From assembly GCF_000820165.1 (NCBI RefSeq), contig NZ_CDDD01000032.1, positions 1-64,000 of the forward strand: DNA of 64,000 bases, written 5' to 3'. This document shows positions 29,525 to 44,789 of the stretch, piece after piece (positions within the stretch are counted from its first letter, which is position 1; each line of letters opens with the position of its first letter). Both the position numbers and the translations under genes were made by a program. Below the pieces are notes generated by a model. It ran no database searches. It saw only the letters and a list, made by a program, of their open reading frames with translations, and was not told the DNA's origin. This DNA comes from Aeromonas taiwanensis. GTDB lineage: Bacteria > Pseudomonadota > Gammaproteobacteria > Enterobacterales > Aeromonadaceae.

Positions 29525-30820
29525 ATGAGATTTGAATCGTTCGATTTTGCCCCCGAGATTTTGCGCGCCATCTCAGATTGCGGTTATCAGGAGATGACCC
29601 CTGTGCAGCAGCAAGCCATCCCGGCCGTGCGCCGTGGCCGCGACCTGCTGGCGAGCGCCCAGACCGGGACCGGCAAGACCGCGGCCTTTGCCCTGCCCAT
29701 CCTGCAACGCCTGGTGGACAATCCGGCGCCGGTGCAGCCGTCCAACGCCCGGGTGCTGATCCTGACCCCGACCCGCGAGCTGGCGGCCCAGGTGGCGAGC
29801 AATATCAATGACTTCGCCAAGTACCTGGATATCACCACCCTGACCCTCGTTGGTGGTGGCAAGCAGGACGTGCAGGCCAAGCGGCTGAAAGCGGGCGCTC
29901 ACATTATCGTGGCGACCCCGGGCCGTCTGCTCGAACACCTCACCGCCTGCAACCTGAGCCTCTCCGGGGTCGAGACCCTGGTGCTGGACGAGGCGGACCG
30001 CATCCTCGACATGGGCTTCAGCGCCGATGTGCAGCAGATCCTGCAGGCGGTCAACAAGACCCGTCAGAACCTGCTCTTCTCCGCCACCTTCTCCGAGGCG
30101 GTGAAGAAGCTCGCGAACCTGATGCTGGACAAGCCCCAGGTGGTGAGCGTCAACAAGCAGAACTCCACCGCCGACACCGTCAGCCACACCGTCTATCCGG
30201 TGGAGCAGAAGCGCAAGCGCGAGCTGCTCTCCGAGCTCATCGGCAAGCAGAACTGGCAGCAGGTGCTGGTGTTTGCCAGCACCCGCGAGAGCTGTGACGA
30301 GCTGGTGGAAGAGCTGAACCTCGACGGCATCAAGTCTGCCGTGGTGCACGGTGACAAGGCCCAGGGCAGCCGTCGCCGCGCCCTGCGCGAGTTCACCGAA
30401 GGCAAGCTGCGGGTGCTGGTGGCCACCGAAGTGGCCGCCCGCGGTCTGGACATCCCGGATCTCGCCTACGTGGTCAACTACGATCTGCCGTTCCTCGCGG
30501 AAGATTACGTGCACCGCATCGGCCGTACCGGCCGCGCCGGCAAGAGCGGCATGGCCATCTCCTTCGTCAGCCGCGAGGAGGAGCGCACCCTGCTGGAGAT
30601 CGAGGCCCTCATCGGCCAGAAGATCCGCCGCATCATGGTGCCGGGCTACGAGGTGAGCAGCCGCGACGACCTGATCAAGCAGCTGCAGGAGCGCCGCCGT
30701 TTCGGCAAGCGCCCGGAGCGCGCCGACAATGCCGCCGCCCAGGCCATGGCCGAGTCCAGGTTGCAGGGGCAGCGCCTCAAGCGCCTGGCGGCCGCCAAGA
30801 AGCCCCGCCAGCCGAAGTAA
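29525..30820 (+). CDS. rhlE: ATP-dependent RNA helicase, DEAD-box, RhlE type
   Basis: The 431-residue helicase has all DEAD-box motifs: Q motif region to residue 35, motif I AQTGTGKT at 45-52, DEAD at 155-158, SAT at 186-188, HRIGRTGR at 330-337, and a basic tail (RLKRLAAAKKPRQPK). The length and tail fit RhlE-type helicases that act in ribosome assembly and RNA decay. The RBS is AGGAACCCAAG. The upstream gap of about 240 bases may hold a long leader, often seen in cold-induced helicase genes. SrmB-like alternatives cannot be fully excluded. Confidence 0.9.
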   Translation: MRFESFDFAPEILRAISDCGYQEMTPVQQQAIPAVRRGRDLLASAQTGTGKTAAFALPILQRLVDNPAPVQPSNARVLILTPTRELAAQVASNINDFAKYLDITTLTLVGGGKQDVQAKRLKAGAHIIVATPGRLLEHLTACNLSLSGVETLVLDEADRILDMGFSADVQQILQAVNKTRQNLLFSATFSEAVKKLANLMLDKPQVVSVNKQNSTADTVSHTVYPVEQKRKRELLSELIGKQNWQQVLVFASTRESCDELVEELNLDGIKSAVVHGDKAQGSRRRALREFTEGKLRVLVATEVAARGLDIPDLAYVVNYDLPFLAEDYVHRIGRTGRAGKSGMAISFVSREEERTLLEIEALIGQKIRRIMVPGYEVSSRDDLIKQLQERRRFGKRPERADNAAAQAMAESRLQGQRLKRLAAAKKPRQPK

Positions 30821-30845
30821 GCGCGCCGGGCCACCCCATTGCACT

Positions 30846-30870
30846 GCAAAGGCGCCACCGGCGCCTTTGC
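30846..30870 (+). terminator. Hairpin after the helicase gene
   Basis: GCAAAGGCGCC-ACC-GGCGCCTTTGC is an 11-bp perfect stem 25 bases after the stop, but no T run follows. It may be a terminator or an mRNA-stabilising hairpin. Confidence 0.5.
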
Positions 30871-30898
30871 CATCTCTGTCATCACGCGAGGATCCGCC

Positions 30899-31537
30899 AT
30901 GACCCTTCCCACCTACAACCAGGCCCTGTTTGACATGGCCAGCCAGAGCCTGGCCGAGCTGGCCCGCACCGCCGCCCAGAAGAGCGGCAAGCGCACCCCG
31001 GCCCAGGAGAGCCACTTCCTCTGCACCTGGATGGCGGACTCCCTCAAGGAGAAGCGCTTCTCCCGGCTGGTGATGGAGGACTTGAAGGCGTGGGTGCAAC
31101 TGGGCCGCACCCTGGGGGCTGGCGCCGATCTGAAAGGCTTGCTGGAGCGGATCCTGCGCCAGTACGAGCGCGCCATGGCCGAGCCCGTGCAGCTGGGGGC
31201 CCGGCTGGCCGACCTGCTGGCGGAGCTGGAGGCGGCGGGCTGGCTGGTGCTGACCACCAGCGAGGTGAACGCCAAGCTGCGCCTGCAATCGGGTGGCCAG
31301 TCGAGCCTCATCATCAGTGCCAGCGAGTATCAGGGCCACATCGAGGCGGGCGAGCTGGTCAAGCCGCTCACCCTCTATGTGCGCGGTGACGAGCGGGTGC
31401 TGGCCGAGGCGGCCTTCGCCCGCGGCCTGCTGCTGAGCCAGGGCAACAAGAAGACCAGCCTCGTCAAGCACCACAAGAGTTATCGCGTGATGCCGGGCAA
31501 CGAGCAGCCGGCCCTGGCGCTGCTGGCGGGCGCCTGA
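30899..31537 (+). CDS. DUF2913 family protein
   Basis: This 212-residue protein starts MTLPTYNQALFDMASQSLAELARTAA and carries the ESHFLCTWMADSLKEKRF segment of DUF2913, a family found mostly in Aeromonas, Vibrio and relatives. Function unknown; no signal peptide or membrane segment. GAGG precedes the ATG by 8 bases. A clear terminator follows. Confidence 0.88.
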   Translation: MTLPTYNQALFDMASQSLAELARTAAQKSGKRTPAQESHFLCTWMADSLKEKRFSRLVMEDLKAWVQLGRTLGAGADLKGLLERILRQYERAMAEPVQLGARLADLLAELEAAGWLVLTTSEVNAKLRLQSGGQSSLIISASEYQGHIEAGELVKPLTLYVRGDERVLAEAAFARGLLLSQGNKKTSLVKHHKSYRVMPGNEQPALALLAGA

Positions 31538-31567
31538 TCCCGGTCGCCACCCGGCATGACCTTCACT

Positions 31568-31592
31568 ACCCGGCCCTGTGCCGGGTTTTTTA
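31568..31592 (+). terminator. Terminator of the DUF2913 gene
   Basis: ACCCGGC-CCTGT-GCCGGGT followed by TTTTT. Confidence 0.9.
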
Positions 31593-31798
31593 TGGATGCT
31601 CGCCGGTGGCAGGAGGGCGTCATGATGCAGCGCCAAGGGGGCAGCTTTTGTCGTAGCCGGGGAAGGCCCCCTCTGATGGGGGGCGTCCCCCATATGGAGG
31701 GGGGGAGGCGCCGTGCTTCTGCTCTAGGGTGGATGGGCCCCGAAGAGGGCCACATGGAAGCAAACCGCCTGATGGCGCCACTCAATGAATGAGGAAAA

Positions 31799-32839
31799 AT
31801 GATGAAAGCGACTCCCCTTGCCCTGCTGCTGGCCGGCGTGATGGCCTCTCCGCTCTGCGCCGCAGGGCTCGACGCCCGGCTCACCCTGGTGGATGGCAGT
31901 ACCGACGACGTGCGCGTCAACCTGACCCTGACCAATACCGGGGACAAGCCGGTCCGTCTGCTCAAATGGCAACTGCCGGGCAGCGAGGATGCTCCCCTGT
32001 TCCTGGTGGAGCGGGATGGCCAGAAGGTGGGCTACGAGGGTGCCCTGATCAAGCGGGCGGCCCCGACCGACAAGGACTTCCAGCTGCTCAAGGCTGGCCA
32101 GAGCCTGACGGTGCAGGCGGAGGTCTCCGGTCTCTACGACATGAGTGCCCAGGGGCAGTACAGCATCCGCTACCTGCTGCCAGCCGTGCCGCAGGAAGGC
32201 AAGGCCGCCAAGGCCAAGCAGGCCCAGGCGAGCGAGTCCAATGCGGTGACCCTCTGGGTGGAAGGGGTAAACGATGACAGGGTACAGGCCAAGGTTGCCG
32301 TCTCCGAGCCCCAGGCGGTGACCGCCTCGGTCAGCTTCAGCGGCCGCTGCACCAATACCCAGAAGAGCGACATCCTGGCGGCTCTCGATGCGGCCAGCAG
32401 CATCACCAACAACGCCAGCAGCTATCTGGCGGTCGACAAGCCGAGCGGCCAGCGCTATCGCAGCTGGTTTGGTGCCTATGACGCCTCCCGCTGGGATCAG
32501 GCCGAGACGAACTTCAGCAAGATCAAGGATGCCATCGACAACAAGCCGCTCACCTTCGACTGCGGTTGCAAGCAGAGCTACTTTGCCTATGTCTATCCGG
32601 ATCAGCCCTACAAGGTCTATCTGTGCAAGAGCTTCTGGACCGCGCCCGTCAACGGGACCGATTCCCGCGCCGGCACCATAGTCCACGAGCTGAGCCACTT
32701 CAACGTGGTGGCGGGCACCGACGATCTGGGGTACGGTCAGGCCAATGCCCGCAACCTGGCGAGCACGGATCCCCAGAAGGCGCTGAACAACGCCGACAAC
32801 CACGAGTATTTCGCCGAGAATACCCCGAGCGAAAACTGA
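31799..32839 (+). CDS. Aspzincin (M35-type) metalloendopeptidase, AsaP1/EprA1-like
   Basis: The 346-residue secreted protease has a signal peptide (about 1-22), an N-terminal propeptide (to about 172) and a catalytic domain with HELSH at 296-300 and the aspzincin third-ligand motif GTDDLGYG at 306-313. Spacing and length match AsaP1 of Aeromonas salmonicida and EprA1 of A. hydrophila, peptidyl-Lys metalloendopeptidases toxic to fish. Four cysteines (184, 255, 257, 276) could form two disulfides. The RBS is GAGGAAAA. A terminator and a propeptide-like gene follow directly. No quorum-sensing box was recognised. Confidence 0.92.
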   Translation: MMKATPLALLLAGVMASPLCAAGLDARLTLVDGSTDDVRVNLTLTNTGDKPVRLLKWQLPGSEDAPLFLVERDGQKVGYEGALIKRAAPTDKDFQLLKAGQSLTVQAEVSGLYDMSAQGQYSIRYLLPAVPQEGKAAKAKQAQASESNAVTLWVEGVNDDRVQAKVAVSEPQAVTASVSFSGRCTNTQKSDILAALDAASSITNNASSYLAVDKPSGQRYRSWFGAYDASRWDQAETNFSKIKDAIDNKPLTFDCGCKQSYFAYVYPDQPYKVYLCKSFWTAPVNGTDSRAGTIVHELSHFNVVAGTDDLGYGQANARNLASTDPQKALNNADNHEYFAENTPSEN

Positions 32840-32848
32840 GTCACGAAC

Positions 32849-32872
32849 AGGGGCCCCCAGGGCCCCTTTTTT
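32849..32872 (+). terminator. Terminator between protease and propeptide-like gene
   Basis: GGGGCC-CCCAG-GGCCCC followed by TTTTTT. The RBS of the next gene begins within five bases of the T run, so downstream expression depends on read-through or on a promoter inside the protease gene. Confidence 0.85.
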
Positions 32873-32884
32873 GATGGAGGCACC

Positions 32885-33319
32885 ATGATGACACTCCTGC
32901 TCACCACCCTGGCGCTGGCCCCCCTGCAGTGCGAACTGTCGGTCAAGGCCGAGAGCGGGGTGAACGAGCCCCTGCCCCTGGTGATGACCCTGACCAACCG
33001 GGGGGAGGGGGCGCTGCAGGTCCTGACCTGGTTCACCCCCTTCGAGGGCTGGTTTGCCGATGCCATCGAGCTGCAGCGCGATGGCAGGCCTGTGCCCTAC
33101 AAGGGGCCCCTGGCCAAGCGCGGCGCGCCCGGGGCCGACGACTTCCTCCTGCTGGAGCAGGGCAGGCAGGAGAGGGCGGATGCGGATCTGACCCTGGTCT
33201 ACGATCTGTCGCAGCCGGGCCACTATCGGCTCAACTACCGCCCCCTGCCGCTGGCCCTGACCGAGGGAGTGGCGCCCAGCTGCCCTACGGTGAACTTTAC
33301 CCGGGTGGCTACACCCTGA
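32885..33319 (+). CDS. Secreted protein resembling the aspzincin propeptide
   Basis: This 144-residue protein begins with a short hydrophobic signal-like segment (MMTLLLTTLALAPLQC). Its body aligns well with residues 24-127 of the upstream protease: MTLTNRGEGALQVLTWFTPFEG against LTLTNTGDKPVRLLKWQLPGSE, GRPVPYKGPLAKRGAPGADDFLLL against GQKVGYEGALIKRAAPTDKDFQLL, and YDLSQPGHYRLNY against YDMSAQGQYSIRY. It has no protease domain. A role as inhibitor or folding helper of the protease is inferred. The RBS is GGAGG, 4 bases before the ATG. Confidence 0.85.
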   Translation: MMTLLLTTLALAPLQCELSVKAESGVNEPLPLVMTLTNRGEGALQVLTWFTPFEGWFADAIELQRDGRPVPYKGPLAKRGAPGADDFLLLEQGRQERADADLTLVYDLSQPGHYRLNYRPLPLALTEGVAPSCPTVNFTRVATP

Positions 33320-33342
33320 GGCTGTTGACTATCAGCCAGAAA

Positions 33343-33373
33343 AAAACAGCCCCGCATAAGCGGGGCTGTTTGT
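33343..33373. terminator. Bidirectional terminator before gltD
   Basis: ACAGCCCCGC-ATAA-GCGGGGCTGT with AAAAAA on one side and TTTGTT on the other. Confidence 0.9.
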
Positions 33374-33400
33374 TGGTTGGTACAGATCAGGGATGGCGGG

Positions 33401-39286
<5,886 letters not shown>

Positions 39287-39898
39287 TGCATTTCTCCCTT
39301 GCTCGGCCTTCCATCGCACTGTCATCAACAGATTGCATAAATTGCGATTGGCTCTTGTGGTTCCGTCCGCCTGAGGTGGCGAATCTCCAAACTAATGGGA
39401 TTTTTCGGCAAGGTCAATTGGACATCCCGCCTGTTTGCAATGTTACATCGCCATAACAAAATGTGGGTTTCAGAGACTCGATTAGGATTTTTATGTATTT
39501 AATGCTGCGTATCAGTTGTTGTTTGGTCATATTGACTGTTATTGGTGGCTTTGATGGTTGAGTGCTTCGCTGCGGAGAACTGTAGTAATTTTACAAATCC
39601 ATGCGGCCTGGGTCCGACAGGGATCACATTTCAGGATCCTGCACCTTGCATTTGCCCAGATGCGGTCTAATCAGGATTTTTTCATTTTGAACAGATGCTT
39701 ATAGGTTGGTTGCACTTTCTTTTTCCGTTCGGTGTGGCGCTTCGCTAGTTTCCAAAAGTAGCCATAAATGCCTTCTATTGGGTATTTATCCTGTCTGATT
39801 TGAATATTTATATGGTTTTGGGGGAGGGTTGCCCTTGATCCAGCGCAGCCTGTCAGGCGACCCGTCCCGGTAAAATGGCGTCTCATTTCGGAGGTGTC
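39287..39898. promoter_or_regulatory. Divergent control region of gltBD and yhcC
   Basis: About 610 bases, AT-rich for this genome, carrying divergent promoters for gltBD and yhcC. A minus-strand 71-codon frame at 39671-39886 overlaps the yhcC upstream region but has no RBS or recognisable family. I find no confident operator; Lrp control is known for E. coli gltBD but its degenerate sites cannot be called by eye. Confidence 0.4.
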
Positions 39899-40828
39899 AT
39901 GCAGTTACACGAACTCATCAATACGTTTGGCCAGGATCTCAAGCAGCGTCACGGCCAGAAGATCCACAAACTCTCCATTCATGGCGCCTTCACCTGCCCC
40001 AACCGGGACGGTACCCTGGGGCGCGGCGGCTGCACCTTCTGCAATGTCTCCTCCTTCGCCGACGAGTCGGCCCAGCAACTCTCCGTGGTGCAGCAACTGC
40101 TGGCGCGCCGGGACGAGGTGACCCGTGCCAGGCGCTACCTCGCCTATTTTCAGGCCTACACCAGCACCTATGCCGAGGTGGAATACCTGCAACGCATGTA
40201 TGAGGAGGCGCTGTCGGTCAGCGACATGGTGGGGCTATGCGTGGGGACTCGCCCCGACTGCGTGCCGGACGCGGTGCTCGACCTCCTGGCCGGCTATCAG
40301 GCCCGGGGCTACGAGGTGTGGCTGGAGCTCGGGCTGCAGAGCGCGAGCGACAAGACCCTTGCCCGCATCAATCGGGGCCATGGCTACGCCGCCTACGCCG
40401 ATGCGGTACGGCGAGCCCATCTGCGTGGCATCAAGGTGTGTGCGCACCTTATCGTCGGCTTGCCAGGTGAAGTGCCCATGGACAGTCTGGAGACCCTGCA
40501 CCGCGTCGTGGAAACCGGGGTGGAGGGGATCAAGCTGCATCCGCTCCACGTGGTGCAGGGTAGCACCCTTGGCAAGGCGTGGCAGGCGGGCAGGCTGGAG
40601 GTGCTGACCCAGGAGCAGTATGTGGAGGCGGCGGTCGCCATGATCCAGCACACGCCCCCCGAGGTGGTCTATCACCGCGTGTCGGCCTCGGCGCGCCGAC
40701 CGACCCTGCTGGCCCCCGCCTGGTGCGAGAACCGCTGGACCGCCATGGCGGCTATCGCCGCCGAGCTGGCTCGTTCCGGCCCCCAGGGGCAGCGACTGGG
40801 GCGCCCCTTCACCCTCTCAGATGCATGA
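39899..40828 (+). CDS. yhcC: Radical SAM protein YhcC (TIGR01212 family)
   Basis: This 309-residue radical SAM protein has its cluster cysteines at 33, 45 and 48 (CPNRDGT...GGCTFC), an elongated CxxxxxxxxxxxCxxC spacing typical of YhcC rather than CxxxCxxC. Other family marks are LELGLQSASDKTLARINRGH and HLIVGLPGE. The biochemical role is not established. GGAGG precedes the ATG at 39899. Its place next to gltBD is conserved with E. coli. Confidence 0.93.
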   Translation: MQLHELINTFGQDLKQRHGQKIHKLSIHGAFTCPNRDGTLGRGGCTFCNVSSFADESAQQLSVVQQLLARRDEVTRARRYLAYFQAYTSTYAEVEYLQRMYEEALSVSDMVGLCVGTRPDCVPDAVLDLLAGYQARGYEVWLELGLQSASDKTLARINRGHGYAAYADAVRRAHLRGIKVCAHLIVGLPGEVPMDSLETLHRVVETGVEGIKLHPLHVVQGSTLGKAWQAGRLEVLTQEQYVEAAVAMIQHTPPEVVYHRVSASARRPTLLAPAWCENRWTAMAAIAAELARSGPQGQRLGRPFTLSDA

Positions 40829-41201
40829 ACATCAGCTCTAATTTCATTAAAAAAACAGAGGGTTATTAGATGATTTTCAGTCTTTGCAGTATAGTTTCGG
40901 GCAGGTCGCCTTGATAAGATGGTCGGCTTAAAAAGATATGGTTATCAATAACTCTTTGCCCTTGATGTGCCGTGCGAGCCTGTTTCGCACGCAGTGGCAG
41001 GTTCTTTGACGACACCGCGAGCCCTGCCCCCTTCCCGGCATGAAAACAGGTGAGTCTGGCTATGGCATGCCATCTCAATGCCCGATGCGCTGACGGGGGT
41101 GCCGGTGTATGGCGGGGCCTGCCCTGTGTGCATGGAACGCCGCACGGTGCCGGGAGAGGATGCCAGTGACCACCTTCTGAATCATGTTTTGATGGGATGC
41201 T
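40829..41201 (+). promoter_or_regulatory. lapB upstream region with structured leader
   Basis: A TATAGT -10-like box lies at 40889-40894. The following sequence can form several hairpins: CGTGCGA/TCGCACG at 40971-40991, GGCAGG/CCTGCC at about 40995-41028, and GGCATG/CATGCC from about 41036. Such a structured leader before a c-di-GMP-controlled adhesin operon invites a riboswitch test, but I cannot fit the conserved GEMM core. No yhcC terminator with a good T run is apparent. Confidence 0.35.
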
Positions 41202-43346
41202 ATGCAAGCTGAAACCAGCCATATAGATGAGCTATTGGAGTGCCTGGTCTTTTTGACCCGTTTTTATGGGGTGCCCAATAGCCAGGATGCTCTCACCACG
41301 GGCTTGCCACTGGTCTCGGGCCGTCTGAGTACGGCCCTCTTCAGCCGCGCCGCCGAGCGTGGTGGTCTCTCCGCCCGGGAGGTGATCCAGCCCCTCGAAC
41401 AGATCTCCCCCCTGCTGTTGCCCTGTGTGCTGCAGACGCGCAATGGCGGGGCCTGCATCCTGCTGGAATGGAATGAAGACCGCAGCCAGGCCAAGGTCAT
41501 CTTCCCCCAGGCAGGGGATGCGGCCCAATGGGTCAGCACTGCCCAGCTTGGTGACGAATACAGTGGCCGGTTGTTTTACGTCAAGCGGCAGTTCAAGTTC
41601 GATGAGCGTTCTCCCAAGGTGCTGGAGACCCGCGACGGTCACTGGTTCTGGAGCACGCTGTTCGAGTCCCGCGGCATCTACCGTGATGTGCTGGTGGCGT
41701 CCATTCTCATCAATCTGTTTGCCATCGCCAGCCCCCTGTTCACCATGAACGTGTACGACAAGATAGTGCCGAATCTGGCGTTCGACTCCCTCTGGGTGTT
41801 GGCCGTCGGGGCCATGGTGGTCTTTACGTTTGACTTCGTGATGCGCCAGCTGCGCAGCTATTTCATCGACATCGCCGGCAAGAAATCCGACGTGCTGCTG
41901 TCGGCCAAGATCTTCGCCAAGGTGATGGGGATGAAGATGGAGTCCCGTCCGGCATCGACAGGTGCCTTTGCCAAGCACCTGCAGGAGTTTGAATCGGTGC
42001 GGGAGTTCTTTACTTCGGCCACCGTCTCCACCCTGATCGACCTGCCGTTTGCCATCTTCTTCCTGTTCATCATCTGGCTCTTCGCCGGCGTCATGGTGGT
42101 GGTCCCCATCGTCGCCATCCTGATCCTGGTGGCCTACAGCTTCTATATCCAGGCGCCGCTCAAACAGTCCATCGAGGAGGGATCCCGCCTCGCCTCCCAG
42201 AAAAACGCCAACCTGATCGAGAGCATCTCGGGCCTAGAGACGGTGAAGATCTTCGGGGCCGAGAGCATGTTCCAGCACCGGTGGGAGCAGGCGGTGTCCC
42301 ACATTTCGACCTGGGGTGTTCAAACCCGGCGCATCACCAACTCCATGTCGTCGCTCGCGAGCTATATCCAGCAGGTGGTGACTGTGGGGCTGGTCATCGT
42401 CGGCGTCTACCAGATCTCGGAGGGGTTGGTGACCATGGGGGGCATGATAGCGGCCGTCATGTTATCGAGCCGTGCCATCGCCCCCATGGTGCAGCTCTCC
42501 GTGCTCTCGACCCGCTACAACCAGGCCAAGTCTGCTCTGGAGATCCTGGAGAAAATCATGATGACCCCGGGGGAACAGGAGGAGGGCAGGCAGTACATCC
42601 ACCACCCCGTGATCCAGGGCCGTATCGAGTTCGAGAATGTCTCCTTCAAGTATCCGGGCATGGAGAGCAGCACCCTGCACAACATCAACCTGCGTATCGA
42701 GCCGGGCGAGAAGGTTGCCATCATCGGTCGGATAGGGGCGGGCAAGACTACCCTCGAAAAACTGCTGATGGGGCTCTATCGCCCGACGGATGGCCTGGTG
42801 CGCCTGGACGGGTTCGAGCTGGATCAGCTGCCACCGACCGCCATTCGCCGCAACATCGGCTGCGTGCCGCAGGATGTGACCCTCTTCTTTGGCTCGGTAC
42901 GTGACAACATCATGCTGGGCAATCCCCTGGTGGACGATACCCGGGTGTTGCGCGCCGCCAAACGGGCAGGGGTGACCAACTTCACCAACCGGGATCCCAA
43001 TGGTCTCGACAGACAGATTGGCGAGGGGGGGCGTCAGCTCTCCGGTGGTCAGCGACAGGCCATCCTGCTGGCCCGTGCCCTGCTCAACGATCCGCCCATC
43101 CTGGTGATGGATGAGCCCACTTCCAACATGGACAACCAGTCAGAGATGCACGTCAAGCAGGAGCTGGCACGCCTCGGGCCAGAGACTACCCTGATCCTCA
43201 TCACCCACAAGACCTCCATGCTGGACGTCGCCTCCCGGGTCATCGTCGTGGAGCAGGGAAAAATCGTGGCGGACGGTCCCAAGGAGGCGGTGCTGCAACA
43301 GTTGAAGGAAGGCAAGGTGCGGGTGCAGGAGACGGCTAATGTCTAA
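41202..43346 (+). CDS. lapB: Type I secretion ABC transporter/permease, LapB-like
   Basis: The 714-residue inner-membrane exporter has an N-terminal C39-like domain (about 1-140, no catalytic Cys motif), a six-helix membrane domain and a C-terminal ATPase: Walker A GRIGAGKT at 509-516, signature LSGGQR at 613-618, Walker B ILVMDEPTS. This architecture is that of LapB/RtxB transporters that export large RTX adhesins. It is the first gene of the secretion operon and overlaps lapC by 8 bases. Confidence 0.94.
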   Translation: MQAETSHIDELLECLVFLTRFYGVPNSQDALTTGLPLVSGRLSTALFSRAAERGGLSAREVIQPLEQISPLLLPCVLQTRNGGACILLEWNEDRSQAKVIFPQAGDAAQWVSTAQLGDEYSGRLFYVKRQFKFDERSPKVLETRDGHWFWSTLFESRGIYRDVLVASILINLFAIASPLFTMNVYDKIVPNLAFDSLWVLAVGAMVVFTFDFVMRQLRSYFIDIAGKKSDVLLSAKIFAKVMGMKMESRPASTGAFAKHLQEFESVREFFTSATVSTLIDLPFAIFFLFIIWLFAGVMVVVPIVAILILVAYSFYIQAPLKQSIEEGSRLASQKNANLIESISGLETVKIFGAESMFQHRWEQAVSHISTWGVQTRRITNSMSSLASYIQQVVTVGLVIVGVYQISEGLVTMGGMIAAVMLSSRAIAPMVQLSVLSTRYNQAKSALEILEKIMMTPGEQEEGRQYIHHPVIQGRIEFENVSFKYPGMESSTLHNINLRIEPGEKVAIIGRIGAGKTTLEKLLMGLYRPTDGLVRLDGFELDQLPPTAIRRNIGCVPQDVTLFFGSVRDNIMLGNPLVDDTRVLRAAKRAGVTNFTNRDPNGLDRQIGEGGRQLSGGQRQAILLARALLNDPPILVMDEPTSNMDNQSEMHVKQELARLGPETTLILITHKTSMLDVASRVIVVEQGKIVADGPKEAVLQQLKEGKVRVQETANV

Positions 43347-44754
43347 CAACTGGTTCAAGAAGGCGAGTTCGGACACCGTCTTGCCCGCACCCGAGCACCT
43401 GGAGTTCGTGGACGACGGTGCTGCCGCCGTCCTGCTGACGACGCCGACCCGTGCCAGGGTACTGCTCTGGGCCTGCTTCCTGTTTTTCATGAGTGCCATC
43501 GTCTGGGCCGCCTGGGCCGAGCTTGACGAAGTCACCGTTGGCCAGGGCAAGGTGATCCCGTCGCGTCAGCTGCAGGTGATCCAGAATCTGGAAGGGGGGA
43601 TCGTCAAGGAGATCTTCGTCAAGGAAGGGGACATCGTCGAGAAGGGACAGCCTCTGCTGCGCATTGACGACACCCGTTTCAAGTCCGATTTTCGCGAGCG
43701 GGAGCAGGAGCTGGTCACCCTCAAGGGGGATATTGCCCGCCTGCGCGCCGAAATCCGCAGCGTGGTGGTCAAGAACGAGCCCAATCTGGGCTGGCGTGAG
43801 CAGGTCGTCATCGACAAGCAGGCCATCGACTTCCCCGAGGGGTACGAGAACGTGTTTGCCGAATATGCTGCCCGTGAAAGATCGGTGCAGGAGGCGCGGC
43901 TCAACAATCTGAAGAACCAGCTCTATATCCTGGGGCAGCAGATCGAGCAGAAAGAGCAGGAGACGATCGAACTCAACGCCAAGATCAGGACCGTGAGCCG
44001 CAGCGTGGATCTCGCACGTCAGGAACTGAACATCAGTCGCCCCCTTGCAAAAGAGGGTATAGTTCCCCAAGTGGAGCTGATAAAGCTGGAGCGGCAGGTG
44101 AACGAGATGCAGGGAGAGCTGGAGGCGAATCGTCTGCTGGTGCCCAAGCTCAACTCCGTGCTGCGGGAGACCATCTCCAAGCGCAACGATATCGCCCTGA
44201 AATTCAGGGCCGACTCCCAGACCGAGCTCAATGAGCGTCAGGGCAAGTTGAGCCAGCTGTCCGAGGGGCAGGTTGGCCTGCGAGACAGGGTCGATAGAAC
44301 CAGCGTGATAGCGCCTCTCAAAGGCACCATCAAGAAGCTCAAGATCAATACCCTGGGAGGGGTTGTCCAGCCGGGCATGGACCTGATGGAGATAGTGCCG
44401 CTGGAGGACACCCTGCTGGTGGAGGCCAAGGTATCACCCAAGGACATTGCGTTCCTGAGACCCGGATTGGAGGCAGTGGTCAAGATAACCGCTTATGATT
44501 TCACTGTTTATGGAGGTTTACATGGAAAGGTTGAACAGATAAGCGCCGACTCTATCCAGGATGAGGAGGGCAACTCCTTCTATCTGGTGCGAGTACGAAC
44601 CGAGAAGAGTTATCTGGGCGATGAGCTTAACGCACTTCCCATCATCCCCGGTATGTTAGCCAGTGCAGATATCATTACTGGTAAAAAAAGTGTCCTAGAC
44701 TACTTGCTGAAACCCATCTTGAGGGCTAAGCAGTCGGCACTGAGAGAACGATAA
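43339..44754 (+). CDS. lapC: Type I secretion membrane fusion protein, LapC-like
   Basis: This 471-residue HlyD-family adaptor has one N-terminal membrane segment (about 33-52), a lipoyl-like half (GKVIPSRQLQVIQNLEGGIV), long coiled-coil helices (about 120-320) and the C-terminal beta domain. It bridges LapB to the outer-membrane pore. Its start overlaps the lapB stop, and the LapE gene follows 35 bases later, so the three export parts are co-transcribed. Confidence 0.94.
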   Translation: MSNNWFKKASSDTVLPAPEHLEFVDDGAAAVLLTTPTRARVLLWACFLFFMSAIVWAAWAELDEVTVGQGKVIPSRQLQVIQNLEGGIVKEIFVKEGDIVEKGQPLLRIDDTRFKSDFREREQELVTLKGDIARLRAEIRSVVVKNEPNLGWREQVVIDKQAIDFPEGYENVFAEYAARERSVQEARLNNLKNQLYILGQQIEQKEQETIELNAKIRTVSRSVDLARQELNISRPLAKEGIVPQVELIKLERQVNEMQGELEANRLLVPKLNSVLRETISKRNDIALKFRADSQTELNERQGKLSQLSEGQVGLRDRVDRTSVIAPLKGTIKKLKINTLGGVVQPGMDLMEIVPLEDTLLVEAKVSPKDIAFLRPGLEAVVKITAYDFTVYGGLHGKVEQISADSIQDEEGNSFYLVRVRTEKSYLGDELNALPIIPGMLASADIITGKKSVLDYLLKPILRAKQSALRER

Positions 44755-44789
44755 GCCAACAATCAAAAAACAACATGACTGGAGATACC

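Noticed and set aside
39671-39886. 71-codon minus-strand frame in the gltB/yhcC gap
   Set aside because: No RBS, lies in promoter DNA, and no recognisable features beyond a basic tail.
40960-41090. GEMM c-di-GMP riboswitch before lapB
   Set aside because: A few motif-like words are present, but the conserved core and the expected helices do not fit.
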